In this document: one piece after another, positions 27,448-37,540 of the stretch | Layout of the letters: each line of letters starts with the position of its first letter | Position numbering within the stretch: position 1 is the stretch's first letter | DNA from: Pseudomonas asiatica | GTDB taxonomy: Bacteria > Pseudomonadota > Gammaproteobacteria > Pseudomonadales > Pseudomonadaceae | DNA: 64,000 nt | Assembly: GCF_040214835.1 (NCBI RefSeq) | Contig: NZ_CP157874.1 | Coordinates: 4,800,501-4,864,500, forward strand | Direction: 5' to 3' | Translations under genes and position numbers: made by a program | The notes under the pieces: model-generated | Told to the model about the DNA's origin: nothing | Database searches by the model: none | Seen by the model: only the letters and a program-made list of their open reading frames with translations

Positions 27448-27510
27448 TTGGGGGCGGCTCCTGATATCGGGCTGGATGGGACAAGATAAGCATTATCAGA
27501 TCCAGTGCCA

Positions 27511-27595
27511 ATGGGGCTGCTTTGCAGCCCATCGCGACACAAGGCCGCTCCTACAAGGGATCGCGTACATCCTGTGTCGCGATGGGCCGCAAAGA
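27511..27595. repeat. Degenerate REP doublet, CGCGACACAAGG family
   Basis: The left unit is intact, but the right unit has lost the TAGGAGCGGCCT segment, leaving CCTGTGTCGCGATGGG. The palindrome can no longer pair fully. It lies between hugZ and the DUF481 gene. Confidence 0.85.
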
Positions 27596-27596
27596 T

Positions 27597-28607
27597 TTAC
27601 CAGGTAACGCCGAAGCCTGCGGTATAGCGGGTCTTGTCCAGGTCACTGTCACGCGTACCGGTGATGACGTCCTTCTCCGCCTTGAGGTTGAGCGAGGCCC
27701 ACTCGGTGACCTTGTAGCGCAGGCCAATCTCGGCATCCAGCGCGTAGTCGGCCACGCCACCCAGCGGCTTGGCGAACTCGCCGTTGGTGAACAGCTGCAC
27801 GTTCTTGCCAATCAGGTAGCGGGTGTAGTCCCACTTCACCGCCGCGGAATAGAAGTTGTCCTTGGCGCCATCCTGGTATTCGAAGTCGGTACGGTTGATC
27901 AGCGAACCCAGCGAGAATGCGCCCAGTTCGTCGTCCCAGAACTGGTAACCCGGGCCGGTACCCACGGTGCGCTGGCGGGCGAGGTCTTCGATGCGGTCGC
28001 GCTTGTACTCTGCGCGCCCCTGCCAGAACCACTTCTCGGTAAGGAAGCGGTCCAGGGCGTACTCGGCACTCCAGTTGTCGGTGGTGGTGACGTCGTCCTT
28101 GGTCTCGCGGTTGTATTCGCCTTCGGCGTTGTGCCGCCAGCGGCCATGGCGGGCGCTGGTCTTGAAGCCGATGTCGTAGTCGTCGGTGTCGTTCTCGGCG
28201 CGCTTGTAGTCCAGCGCCACGTCGACGTTGCCCTTCCACACGAAGTCCTCGACCAGCGGCTTGGGCTTCATGATCTGCTCGATGCTGGCCAGCTCCACGG
28301 TCTTTGGCGCCTCGCCATTGGCCAAGGTCACCTTGCCGGGCTCGGCGGCCTTCAGCGACTTGGCGCGCTCACCGCTGTAGGCATCCTGCTTGACCAGCAT
28401 CTCCTGGTCGCTCTCCAGGGTCTGGACTTCTTTCCAGTCCAGGGCGATGGAACCGCCATAGGGGGTTTCCAGCAGCAGCTTGCCGCCGTCGAAGACTTTG
28501 ATCTTGCCGCTGAGCCGGTCGCCGTTCTTCATCCACACGGTGTCGGCGAACACCGGGGAGGCGCACAGGGAAGCAGCAAGCAGGCACAACAAGGATCTAG
28601 AATACAT
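27597..28607 (-). CDS. DUF481-family outer-membrane protein
   Basis: A 336-residue exported protein. A Sec signal peptide ends in SPVFA at residue 21. A small domain (DTVWMKNGDRLSGKIKVFDGGKLLLETPYGG) precedes the DUF481 region, whose alternating residues and final FGVTW, ending in an aromatic residue, indicate a beta-barrel. E. coli YdiY is the best known relative and is acid-inducible. Function is unknown. The gene is divergent from the alkyltransferase-like gene and separated by 166 bases. Confidence 0.83.
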   Translation of the reverse strand: MYSRSLLCLLAASLCASPVFADTVWMKNGDRLSGKIKVFDGGKLLLETPYGGSIALDWKEVQTLESDQEMLVKQDAYSGERAKSLKAAEPGKVTLANGEAPKTVELASIEQIMKPKPLVEDFVWKGNVDVALDYKRAENDTDDYDIGFKTSARHGRWRHNAEGEYNRETKDDVTTTDNWSAEYALDRFLTEKWFWQGRAEYKRDRIEDLARQRTVGTGPGYQFWDDELGAFSLGSLINRTDFEYQDGAKDNFYSAAVKWDYTRYLIGKNVQLFTNGEFAKPLGGVADYALDAEIGLRYKVTEWASLNLKAEKDVITGTRDSDLDKTRYTAGFGVTW

Positions 28608-28773
28608 AAGCGGGCTATGATTTGCGGACTACGGGTTCGATTTGACGAAAAAAGCCGGGCATTATCCAGATAACCACGACCAGAGCAAGGAAAGACCGGG
28701 AGCATGCCGTTGAGTTCAACTCTCATTTGCCAGACCGCCGGTCCGGTTTCATCTGCAGCCCAGTGGGGGCCTG

Positions 28774-29127
28774 ATGTCTGACGGATATGAGCACGCCCTC
28801 GACTCCGCCGAGGGCCGACGAACGGCGCTGTATTCGGTACTCGGTCAAGTGCCGGCCGGCAAGGTGGTCAGCTATGGCCAGTTGGCCGAGCTGGCGGGGC
28901 TTGGGCGGGCGGCACGCTGGGTCGGGCGTACCCTCGGGCAACTGCCCGCGGACACTCGCCTGCCCTGGCACCGGGTGCTTGGCGCAGGTGGCCGGCTGAG
29001 CCTGGCACTGGGTACCCCGTCTGGGGATGAACAACGGGCGCGACTGCGTGCGGAGGGTGTGAATGTAACCAACAATCGTGTGGATATGACGCGCCATGGC
29101 TGGCGCCCGATGGAGCACAGCGGTTAG
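28774..29127 (+). CDS. Alkyltransferase-like protein (ATL), Cys replaced
   Basis: A 117-residue protein of the O6-alkylguanine-DNA alkyltransferase C-terminal domain family. The helix-turn-helix and Tyr/Arg flipping residues are seen in SYGQLAELAGLGRAARWVGR. The active-site PCHRV is PWHRV, so the alkyl-accepting Cys is Trp. Such ATL proteins bind O6-alkylguanine without repairing it and hand the lesion to nucleotide excision repair. The start gives MSDGYEHALDSAEGRR. A 43-base gap leads to ampG on the same strand. Confidence 0.88.
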   Translation: MSDGYEHALDSAEGRRTALYSVLGQVPAGKVVSYGQLAELAGLGRAARWVGRTLGQLPADTRLPWHRVLGAGGRLSLALGTPSGDEQRARLRAEGVNVTNNRVDMTRHGWRPMEHSG

Positions 29128-29170
29128 AGTGCGCGCTTTGTTTTCGCAAACTTGAGGCAGATGTTGGCCC

Positions 29171-30718
29171 ATGCCCCGTAAAACCTGGCGCGCTGCGCTT
29201 GCTGCCTATGCCAGCCCGTCAACCTTGGTACTTTTGCTGCTCGGCTTCGCTGCCGGTCTGCCTTACATGCTGGTGTTCTCCACCCTTTCGGTGTGGTTGC
29301 GCGAAGCCGGCGTGGCCCGCGAGACCATTGGCTACGCCAGCCTGATCGGCCTGGCCTACGCCTTCAAGTGGGTGTGGTCGCCGCTGCTCGACCAATGGCG
29401 CCTGCCACTGCTCGGCAGCCTGGGGCGTCGGCGTTCGTGGCTGCTGCTGTCGCAGGCGCTGGTGGTGGTCGGGCTGGTCGGCATGAGCCTGTGCGATCCG
29501 CAGCAGCACCTTTCATGGCTGATCGCCCTGGCGGTGCTGGTGGCCTTCGCCTCCGCTACCCAGGACATCGCCGTCGATGCCTACCGCCTGGAAATCGCCG
29601 ACGACCAGCGCCAGGCTGCGCTCGCTGCCAGCTACATGGCCGGCTACCGCGTGGCGGCCCTGCTGGCCACGGCTGGCGCACTGTTCTTCGCCGAGTGGTT
29701 CGGCTCCACCGGTTTCAGCTACCTGCACAAGGCCTGGGCCGGCACCTACGTCATGTTCGCGGTGATGATGCTGCCCGCCGTGTTCACCACCCTGATCATG
29801 CGCGAACCGCCCGTACCCATGCGTACCCAGCTGTCGGCAGCGCGCTATGGGCTGGTGCACCAGCTGGCCTCGGTGTTCGTATTGATCATCCTGCTGGTTT
29901 CGGTACCGGCGAGCTTCACCCAGATGTTCAATACCGGCTGGTCCAGCGTCATCTCCGGTGATGCCACGCCACTGGACCTGCTGCTGGAAGACCGCGCCTT
30001 CCTGCGCCTGATCCTCTACGTGCTGCTGACCTGGGCGTGCCTGTCGAGCCTGGGTCGTCGCGGCCTGGCCCCGGTGCTGACCCCGGTCAACGACTTCATC
30101 GCCCGCTACCGCTGGCAGGCCCTGCTGCTGCTCGGCCTGATCGCCACCTATCGCATGTCGGACACGGTGATGGGCGTGATGGCCAACGTGTTCTACATCG
30201 ACATGGGCTTCACCAAGGACCAGATCGCCAGCGTCAGCAAGATCTTCGGCCTGATCATGACCCTGGTCGGCGCCGGGGTTGGTGGCCTGCTGATCGTGCG
30301 CTTCGGCATCATGCCGATCCTGTTCATCGGCGGTGTGGCCTCGGCGGGCACCAACATCCTGTTCCTGATGCTGGCCGACATGGGCCCGAACCTGCAGATG
30401 CTGGTGGTGACCATCTCGCTGGACAACTTCAGCTCCGGCATGGCCACCTCGGCCTTCGTCGCCTACCTGTCGAGCCTGACCAACCTGAAGTTCTCTGCTA
30501 CCCAGTACGCGTTGCTCAGTTCGATCATGCTGCTGTTGCCAAGGCTGATCGGGGGTTATTCGGGGGTGATGGTGGAGAAGTTCGGTTACCACGACTTCTT
30601 CCTGATCACTGCCCTGCTAGGCGTGCCGACCTTGATCCTGATTGCCCTGCAGTGGCGCCAGGAGGCCGGGCCGGGCAAACCGGTGGCAGAGGAAGGTTCG
30701 GCGGCCGAGCGGCCCTGA
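29171..30718 (+). CDS. ampG: Muropeptide permease AmpG
   Basis: A 515-residue MFS transporter with about 12-14 helices that imports anhydromuropeptides for cell wall recycling and thereby influences AmpC beta-lactamase induction. Characteristic parts are LLLLGFAAGLPYMLVFSTLSVWL at the N-terminus, the DIAVDAYRLEI motif, and ATSAFVAYLSSLTNLKFSATQYALLSS late in the protein. The last hydrophilic stretch ends AEERP-like. Its location near groESL and mscS matches P. aeruginosa ampG (PA4393). A REP doublet follows. Confidence 0.9.
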   Translation: MPRKTWRAALAAYASPSTLVLLLLGFAAGLPYMLVFSTLSVWLREAGVARETIGYASLIGLAYAFKWVWSPLLDQWRLPLLGSLGRRRSWLLLSQALVVVGLVGMSLCDPQQHLSWLIALAVLVAFASATQDIAVDAYRLEIADDQRQAALAASYMAGYRVAALLATAGALFFAEWFGSTGFSYLHKAWAGTYVMFAVMMLPAVFTTLIMREPPVPMRTQLSAARYGLVHQLASVFVLIILLVSVPASFTQMFNTGWSSVISGDATPLDLLLEDRAFLRLILYVLLTWACLSSLGRRGLAPVLTPVNDFIARYRWQALLLLGLIATYRMSDTVMGVMANVFYIDMGFTKDQIASVSKIFGLIMTLVGAGVGGLLIVRFGIMPILFIGGVASAGTNILFLMLADMGPNLQMLVVTISLDNFSSGMATSAFVAYLSSLTNLKFSATQYALLSSIMLLLPRLIGGYSGVMVEKFGYHDFFLITALLGVPTLILIALQWRQEAGPGKPVAEEGSAAERP

Positions 30719-30728
30719 CAGGTTTGTA

Positions 30729-30845
30729 TTGCCTGTACTGGCCTCTTCGCGGGTAAACCCGCTCCCACAGGGACTGCACAGCTCTCGAGGGCAGTGCTGT
30801 ACCTGTGGGAGCGGGTTTATCCGCGAAGAGGCCGGTACAGGCAAT
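30729..30845. repeat. REP doublet, CCTCTTCGCGGGT family
   Basis: An inverted pair whose outer flanks TTGCCTGTAC and GTACAGGCAA also mirror each other, extending symmetry beyond the usual unit. It separates ampG from the convergent exporter gene. Confidence 0.92.
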
Positions 30846-30850
30846 AAAGT

Positions 30851-32095
30851 TTACTGAGCAACAGCCCCCTCACCAGGCCTTCCACCCACCACAAACCACA
30901 GCGGCCACAGCGCCAAGGCCCCCGCCACACCCGCCGCCAGGGCAAAGTGCAGCAAGCTGGCCCCGGCGCCAATCATCGCCAGCACCGCCCCACCCAACCC
31001 CAGCAAGGCGATGGTGATCATCCCCAGCATGGCCGAGACCAGGCCCTTGCTCTGCTCGCTGGCGAACAGCGTCATGCGATACAGCACCGCGTTGGCCACG
31101 CCCAACCCCAGTGCGTACAGCGACATGCCCGCCACCACGCTGGTCACGCTCGGCCAGTACCAGGTCGCCAGCACCATCAGGCACAGGCCGGCCAGGTATG
31201 GCCACAACGCACCCCGCACCAGCGCCGGCAGCGGATAGCGATCGGCGATGCGGTTGATGATCAGGTTGCCCAGGATCAGCCCGCCAAACACCGGCAACTG
31301 CCACAAGGCGTACTCCATGGTGCTCAGCCCCTCGTCGTGGATCAGCAGCACCGGCGACAGGCCGATCCAGCCAATCAGCGGCAGACCGACCAGGCCCAGG
31401 GCCGCGCTACCTGCGACAAAGCGGCGGTTGGCCAGCAACTGGCCGTAACCGGCCAGCAGCGGCAGCAGGTGGATCGGCGTGAATGCCAGGCGCGAGCCAT
31501 CACGGCGTTCCACGCCAAGGGTTTCCGGCATCAGCCGGTGCAGCAGCAGCCAGGCCAGAACCGCGCCGATGGCAAAGGCCACGAACAGCCAGCGCCAGTC
31601 CAGCCACTGCAGCAGCAAGGTACCCACCAGCGGCCCGAGCAGTGGCGAGAGCAAGGCGATGTTGGCCAGCAGGGCCATCATGCGCACGGCGTCCGCTTCG
31701 CTGAAGGCTTCGTTCAGGGCCGGGTAGCTGACCGTGACCACAAAGCCCAGGCCGATGCCCTGCAGCAGGCGCAGCAAGTTGAACAGGCCGATGTCGTGGA
31801 CCCAGAAGGTGGCCAGGCAGGCCAGGCCGAAGAACGCGCAGCCAATCAGCAGCAACGGGCGCCGGCCATAGCGGTCGGCCAGCGGGCCGATCAGCCATTG
31901 CAGCACCACGCCACCCAGCAGGTACAGGTTGAGGGCGTGGGGAATGTATTCGGGGCTGGCGTTCAGGTCGCCGACCACCACCGGCATGGCCGGCATGACG
32001 GCGTCGCTGGCCAGGTAGGTGAGCAGCTCGAACAGCGCCAGGGTCAGGCCGAACAGCAAGGCGCGCAGGGGGGTGATGTACAGCAGTGGTTTCAT
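30851..32095 (-). CDS. MFS drug exporter, MdfA-like
   Basis: A 414-residue inner-membrane transporter with about 12 helices. The first helix carries LFELLTYLASDAVMPAMP, in which the membrane-embedded Glu (E23) corresponds to the drug-binding Glu of MdfA (E26). GPLADRYGRRPLLLIG is the MFS loop 2-3 motif. The family exports lipophilic cations and chloramphenicol with proton exchange. Exact substrate cannot be assigned. The ATG at 32095 gives the hydrophilic start MKPLLYITPLRALLFG typical of MdfA relatives. Confidence 0.84.
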   Translation of the reverse strand: MKPLLYITPLRALLFGLTLALFELLTYLASDAVMPAMPVVVGDLNASPEYIPHALNLYLLGGVVLQWLIGPLADRYGRRPLLLIGCAFFGLACLATFWVHDIGLFNLLRLLQGIGLGFVVTVSYPALNEAFSEADAVRMMALLANIALLSPLLGPLVGTLLLQWLDWRWLFVAFAIGAVLAWLLLHRLMPETLGVERRDGSRLAFTPIHLLPLLAGYGQLLANRRFVAGSAALGLVGLPLIGWIGLSPVLLIHDEGLSTMEYALWQLPVFGGLILGNLIINRIADRYPLPALVRGALWPYLAGLCLMVLATWYWPSVTSVVAGMSLYALGLGVANAVLYRMTLFASEQSKGLVSAMLGMITIALLGLGGAVLAMIGAGASLLHFALAAGVAGALALWPLWFVVGGRPGEGAVAQ

Positions 32096-32173
32096 GATGG
32101 CGTATCGGGTGTGGCAGGTGGGGTCAGGCTATATGCCAGAAATGGCGGGGTATTGCTGTGAACAAGTGTAAAA

Positions 32174-32281
32174 AGCCGGGGCCGCTTCGCGCCCCATCGC
32201 GACACAAGGCCGCTCCTACGAGGGTTACGCGATTCCCTGTAGGAGCGGCCTTGTGTCGCGAAGGGGCGCGAAGCGGCCCCA
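32174..32281. repeat. REP doublet, CGCGACACAAGG family
   Basis: An inverted pair with outer hairpins GGGGCCGCTTCGCGCCCC. It lies between the exporter start and the mscS-type stop. Confidence 0.92.
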
Positions 32282-32299
32282 ACCGATGACAACGCGGTA

Positions 32300-33142
32300 T
32301 TACTGCGCTGCAGTCTCCTGCACCACGCGAATCACCCGCTGCGGGAACGGAATGTCGATCCCTTCAGCCTTCAACCGGTCGCGCGCATGCTCGTTGAGCA
32401 TGAACATCACATCCCAGTAATCGGCAGTCTTGGTCCACAAGCGCAACGACACGGTGATCGAGCTGTCGCCCAGGGTCGCGACCACCGCCTGCGGCGCCGG
32501 GTCGGGCAGTACACGCGGGTCCTGCGCTAGCTCCAGCAACACGTTGCGGGCCTTCTGCAGGTCGGCGTCGTAGTCCACGCCCACATCGAACACCACCTTG
32601 CGCGTCGGCTGGCGGTTGGTGTTGGTGATGATGCCGTTGGACAGGCTGCCGTTGGGCATGATCACAGTCTTGTTGTCACCGGTGCGCAGCACGGTGTGGA
32701 AGATCTGGATGCTGTCGACGGTGCCAGCCACGCCTTGCGCCTCGATCCAGTCACCGATGCGGAACGGGCGGAACATCAGGATCAGCACACCGCCGGCGAA
32801 GTTCGCCAGGCTGCCCTGCAAGGCCAGGCCGATGGCCAGGCCCGCGGCACCGATGGCGGCAACGAACGAGGTGGTCTCGATACCGATCATCGACGCCACG
32901 CTGACGAACAGCAGCACCTTCAGCACGATATTCGACAGGGTGCTGATGAAGCCCTGCAGCGCCAGGTCGGCGTTGCGCAGGCCAACCAGCCTGCCCAGGC
33001 GGGCGCTGACCTTGTTGATGATCCACCAGCCGACCGCCAGGGTCAGCAGCGCCAGCAGCACACGGCTGCCGTATTCCATGATCAAGGGAATCCAGGTCTG
33101 GGATTGGCGGACCAGCTGATCGACTTCAGCGTTCAAATCCAT
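32300..33142 (-). CDS. mscS: Small-conductance mechanosensitive channel, MscS family
   Basis: A 280-residue channel that releases solutes on osmotic downshock. Helix 1 is at about 20-45, helix 2 follows, and pore helix 3 contains GAAGLAIGLALQGSLANFAGG, the conserved Gly/Ala packing helix. The beta domain begins FRPFRIGDWIEAQGVAGTV. The ATG at 33142 lies 6 bases after AGGAG. A further ATG at 33148 is only one base from it and is less likely. No distant operon partner is visible; yajQ lies 114 bases upstream on the same strand. Confidence 0.92.
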   Translation of the reverse strand: MDLNAEVDQLVRQSQTWIPLIMEYGSRVLLALLTLAVGWWIINKVSARLGRLVGLRNADLALQGFISTLSNIVLKVLLFVSVASMIGIETTSFVAAIGAAGLAIGLALQGSLANFAGGVLILMFRPFRIGDWIEAQGVAGTVDSIQIFHTVLRTGDNKTVIMPNGSLSNGIITNTNRQPTRKVVFDVGVDYDADLQKARNVLLELAQDPRVLPDPAPQAVVATLGDSSITVSLRLWTKTADYWDVMFMLNEHARDRLKAEGIDIPFPQRVIRVVQETAAQ

Positions 33143-33256
33143 ATTCATCTCCTGATGCCGAGCGGCAAGTACACGGTAGAACAGGCCGCGCGCGATTGCG
33201 CAGCCCCGGCCCCCATGGACATCATTTCGCCATCGGGGTTCCGGGTGGTGCCCACA

Positions 33257-33742
33257 TCAGTCGCGGAAGTTGTTGAACTGCAACGGCATGTCGAATTCCT
33301 TGGTACGCAGCAGGGCAATGGCTTCCTGCAGGTCGTCACGCTTTTTACCGGTAACGCGTACCTGTTCGCCCTGGATGGCGGCCTGCACTTTCAGCTTGCC
33401 ATCCTTGATGGTGGCGACGATCTTCTTCGCCAGGTCCTTGTCGATGCCTTCGCGGAACTTGGCTTCCTGTTTCTTTTCCTTGCCCGAGGCGTACGGGTCC
33501 TTGGTTTCCAGGCACTTCACGTCGATCTTGCGCTTGACCAGCGCCAGGCGCAGGATTTCCAGCATCGCTTCGAGCTGGAACTCTTCCTCGGCGGTGAGCA
33601 TCACGGTCTGCTCTTTGTCCTTGAACTCGAAGGTACCCTTGCCCTTGAGGTCGTAGCGGCGGTCCAGGTCCTTGATGGCGTTGTCGACCGCGTTCTGCAC
33701 TTCGTGCTTGTCCAGTTCCGATACCACGTCGAACGAAGGCAT
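33257..33742 (-). CDS. yajQ: YajQ-family nucleotide-binding protein
   Basis: A 161-residue cytosolic protein, start [20 protein letters not shown] and end [14 protein letters not shown]. YajQ proteins bind nucleotides, and Xanthomonas and Pseudomonas members bind cyclic di-GMP and act with LysR-type regulators. Two ferredoxin-like domains with internal repeat are expected. GGGAG stands 8 bases before the ATG. The leader carries a terminator-like hairpin (33755-33792). It is divergent from panE. Confidence 0.95.
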   Translation of the reverse strand: MPSFDVVSELDKHEVQNAVDNAIKDLDRRYDLKGKGTFEFKDKEQTVMLTAEEEFQLEAMLEILRLALVKRKIDVKCLETKDPYASGKEKKQEAKFREGIDKDLAKKIVATIKDGKLKVQAAIQGEQVRVTGKKRDDLQEAIALLRTKEFDMPLQFNNFRD

Positions 33743-33754
33743 GGTTGTTCTCCC

Positions 33755-33792
33755 AAAATAAAAGCGCGCTCAGGCTGAAGATGGAGCGCGCT
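33755..33792 (-). promoter_or_regulatory. Terminator-like hairpin in the yajQ leader
   Basis: On the minus strand AGCGCGCTC and GAGCGCGCT form a perfect 9-bp stem with a 12-base loop, followed by TTTTATTTT and then the yajQ ribosome-binding site. It could attenuate yajQ or block transcription arriving from outside. Confidence 0.55.
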
Positions 33793-33800
33793 GGGTTTGA

Positions 33801-34760
<960 letters not shown>

Positions 34761-34798
34761 CGCGCCCCTTTCAACCGGATATGGACATTGCCTAGCCC

Positions 34799-36829
34799 AT
34801 GACCTTGCGCCAACGCCTGGAAAACCTCCCGGTCGGGCAGAAGCTGCTGGCGGCCCTGCTGGTGTTGCTGGTGACCATCCTGCTGGTGGCCAACCTCACC
34901 TTCATCAGCGCCGCCTACTGGATCACCCAGGAAAGCATGGCGCCACAGGCGCTGCACACCATCGGCCGGCTGGTGGCCAACCCGCAACTGGCGGCCCGCG
35001 CCGGCGACAGCCCGGACACCGCCAGCGCCCTGCTCAAGGAACTGGACAGCTACACGCCGCTGCGCGCCGCCGCTGTCTACGGTGGCGATGGCCGCATACT
35101 GGCGCAACTGCAGCACGGCGAGCCGCTGGCGTTGCCCAGGCGTTTTCGCGACATCGACGGCTGGCGCCTGATGGAGTTTCGCAGCACCCAGCTGATCCGC
35201 ATGCCACGCGACGCCAACCCGCCCGCGCACCTGCTGCTGGTGGCCAGCAGCGAACTGCCCACGGCTTTCTACACCGGCACCCTCAGCGCCAGCCTGGGCA
35301 TCCTGGTGTTCAGCATCCTGCTGTGGATCGTCATCGCCCGGCAGATCAAGCGCCTGATCACCCAGCCGATCAACCAGCTCGAAGAACTCAGCCGCCAGGT
35401 CACCCGCGAAGAAAGCTATGCCCTGCGTGCGCATCGCGGCAACGACGACGAAATCGGCAGCCTGGCCGAAGCATTCAACACCATGCTTTCGCGCATCGAG
35501 GCCCGCGAACAGCAGCTCAAGCGCACCCGCGACGAGTTCCAGGAGGCCTATGACCAGGCCCAGGGGCTGGCCGAGGAAACCCGCCATACCAACCGCAAGC
35601 TGGAACTGGAAGTCCAGGTGCGCAGCAAGATCGAGAAGAAGCTCACCGGTTTCCAGAACTACCTCAACAGCATCATCGACTCGATGCCTTCGGCGCTGAT
35701 CGCCCTCGACGAACAGCTCTACGTGACCCAGTGGAATCACGAAGCCACGGTGCTTTCCGGCACGCCACTGGACGAAGCGCTGAACCAGCCGATCTTTATC
35801 GCCTTCGAACCGCTCAAGCCGTTCCTGCCACAGCTGAAGGAAACCGTGGAAAAGCACCGGGTGGCGAAGATCGAGCGGGTCACCTGGCCCAAGGGCGACG
35901 ACCTGCGCCACTACGCCCTGACCTTCTACCCGCTGACCGGTGGCGGCGGCCGTGGCGTGGTCATCCGTATCGACGACATCACCCAGCGCCTGTCGCTGGA
36001 GGAAATGATGGTGCAATCGGAGAAGATGCTTTCGGTCGGCGGCCTGGCCGCCGGCATGGCCCACGAGATCAACAACCCGCTAGGCGCGATCCTGCATAAC
36101 GTGCAGAACATCCGCCGGCGCCTGTCACCCGAGCTGCCGCGCAACCAGGAGCAGGCCGAGGAACTGGGCATCGACCTGCCCACGGTCAACCGTTACCTGG
36201 AGAGCCGCGAAGTGCCGCTATTGCTCGACGGCATCCAGCAGGCCGGTGCCCGGGCGGCGAAGATCGTCACCCACATGCTCAGCTTCAGCCGCCGCAGCAA
36301 CCGCCAGTTGGCGCCGTGCGACCTGCCGGCGCTGATCGATCAGGCGGTGGAGATTGCCGGCAACGACTTCGACCTGGCCATCGGCTTCGACTTCAAGGGC
36401 CAGGCCATCGTGCGCCAGTTCGACCCCGAACTGGGGCAGGTGCCGTGCACGGCCAACGAATTGGAACAGGTGCTGCTGAACCTGCTGAAAAACGCCGCCC
36501 AGGCCATCCACCAGCGGCCGCAGCCGAGCGAGCCCGGGCGCATCACCCTGCGCACCCGCTTGAGCCCGCCATGGGCGGAAATCCAGGTCGAGGACAACGG
36601 CGTCGGCATGCCCGAGGGGGTGCGCAAACGCACCTTCGAGCCGTTCTTCACCACCAAGGAAATCGGCCAAGGCACCGGGCTGGGCCTGTCGGTCTCGTAC
36701 TTCATCATCACCAACAACCACAAGGGGCAGATGGAAGTGCAATCCACGCCCGGCCAGGGTACCTGCTTCACCCTGCGCCTGCCCCTCGGCCAGCCGGCAG
36801 CGGTGGCGCCGGCCAAAACGGAGAAATGA
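34799..36829 (+). CDS. Orphan membrane sensor histidine kinase
   Basis: A 676-residue kinase. Two membrane helices (about 18-38 and 160-182) enclose a periplasmic domain. HAMP (IARQIKRLITQPINQLEELS), a coiled stretch, a PAS-like domain (IIDSMPSALIALDEQLYVTQWN) and a HisKA domain with His in GMAHEINNPLGAIL near residue 422 follow. The ATPase domain has NLLKNAAQAIHQ, EDNGVGMPE and GTGLGLSVSYF, of the NtrB/DctB type. No response-regulator gene is adjacent. It matches P. aeruginosa PA4398, which affects swarming. The signal is unknown. Its stop is one base from the next start. Confidence 0.9.
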   Translation: MTLRQRLENLPVGQKLLAALLVLLVTILLVANLTFISAAYWITQESMAPQALHTIGRLVANPQLAARAGDSPDTASALLKELDSYTPLRAAAVYGGDGRILAQLQHGEPLALPRRFRDIDGWRLMEFRSTQLIRMPRDANPPAHLLLVASSELPTAFYTGTLSASLGILVFSILLWIVIARQIKRLITQPINQLEELSRQVTREESYALRAHRGNDDEIGSLAEAFNTMLSRIEAREQQLKRTRDEFQEAYDQAQGLAEETRHTNRKLELEVQVRSKIEKKLTGFQNYLNSIIDSMPSALIALDEQLYVTQWNHEATVLSGTPLDEALNQPIFIAFEPLKPFLPQLKETVEKHRVAKIERVTWPKGDDLRHYALTFYPLTGGGGRGVVIRIDDITQRLSLEEMMVQSEKMLSVGGLAAGMAHEINNPLGAILHNVQNIRRRLSPELPRNQEQAEELGIDLPTVNRYLESREVPLLLDGIQQAGARAAKIVTHMLSFSRRSNRQLAPCDLPALIDQAVEIAGNDFDLAIGFDFKGQAIVRQFDPELGQVPCTANELEQVLLNLLKNAAQAIHQRPQPSEPGRITLRTRLSPPWAEIQVEDNGVGMPEGVRKRTFEPFFTTKEIGQGTGLGLSVSYFIITNNHKGQMEVQSTPGQGTCFTLRLPLGQPAAVAPAKTEK

Positions 36830-36830
36830 C

Positions 36831-37397
36831 ATGGGCTACCGCCTGTCGAAGATCTACACCCGCACCGGCGACAAAGGCGAAACCGGCCTGGGCGACGGGC
36901 GCCGGGTGCCCAAGGACCACCCACGGATCGAAGCGATTGGCGAGGTGGACAGCCTGAACAGCCAACTGGGTTTGCTGCTGGCGGGGCTGGCCGAACAAGG
37001 GTTGGATGAAGTGAGCGCGGTGTTGGCGCCGTGTCAGCACCGCCTGTTCGACCTGGGCGGTGAGTTGGCGATGCCCAGTTATCAGGCGTTGAACCTGGCG
37101 GAAGTGGAACGGCTGGAGGCGGCGATCGATGTGTGGAATGAAGAGCTGGGGCCGTTGAAGAACTTCATCTTGCCCAGTGGCTCGGCGCTGGTGGCACAGG
37201 CGCATGTGTGCCGGAGCCTGGCGCGCAGTGCGGAGCGGCGGTGCCAGCAGCTGAATGCGCTGGAGCCGTTGGCGGGGGTTGGGTTGGCGTATATAAACCG
37301 GCTTTCGGATCTGCTGTTCGTGGCGGCGCGGATCATTGGGCGGCGGCAGGGGGTGGCTGAGGTTTTGTGGCAGCCTGCTGAGAAACCAAAAGGCTGA
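36831..37397 (+). CDS. ATP:cob(I)alamin adenosyltransferase, PduO type
   Basis: A 188-residue cytosolic enzyme that transfers adenosyl from ATP to cob(I)alamin to make adenosylcobalamin. The ATP-binding N-terminus KIYTRTGDKGETGLGDGRRV and the helix LNALEPLAGVGLAYINRLSDLLFVAAR are characteristic. It is translationally close to the sensor kinase (1-base gap), an odd but conserved pairing. Alternative names are pduO or cobA2. A REP doublet follows 6 bases after the stop. Confidence 0.92.
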   Translation: MGYRLSKIYTRTGDKGETGLGDGRRVPKDHPRIEAIGEVDSLNSQLGLLLAGLAEQGLDEVSAVLAPCQHRLFDLGGELAMPSYQALNLAEVERLEAAIDVWNEELGPLKNFILPSGSALVAQAHVCRSLARSAERRCQQLNALEPLAGVGLAYINRLSDLLFVAARIIGRRQGVAEVLWQPAEKPKG

Positions 37398-37403
37398 TAT
37401 TTC

Positions 37404-37528
37404 TGGGGCTGCTTTGCAGCCCGTCGCGACACAAGGCCGCTCCTACAGGGGGTTCGCGATTCATTCAGGATTACGCGATTCCTTTGTAGGAGCGGCCTTG
37501 TGTCGCGATGGGCCGCAAAGCGGCCCCA
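37404..37528. repeat. REP doublet, CGCGACACAAGG family, long spacer
   Basis: The inverted units are 38 bases apart instead of about 14, because the middle part contains a duplicated GTTCGCGATTC / TTACGCGATTC segment. Confidence 0.9.
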
Positions 37529-37540
37529 ATTACAGGCGAC

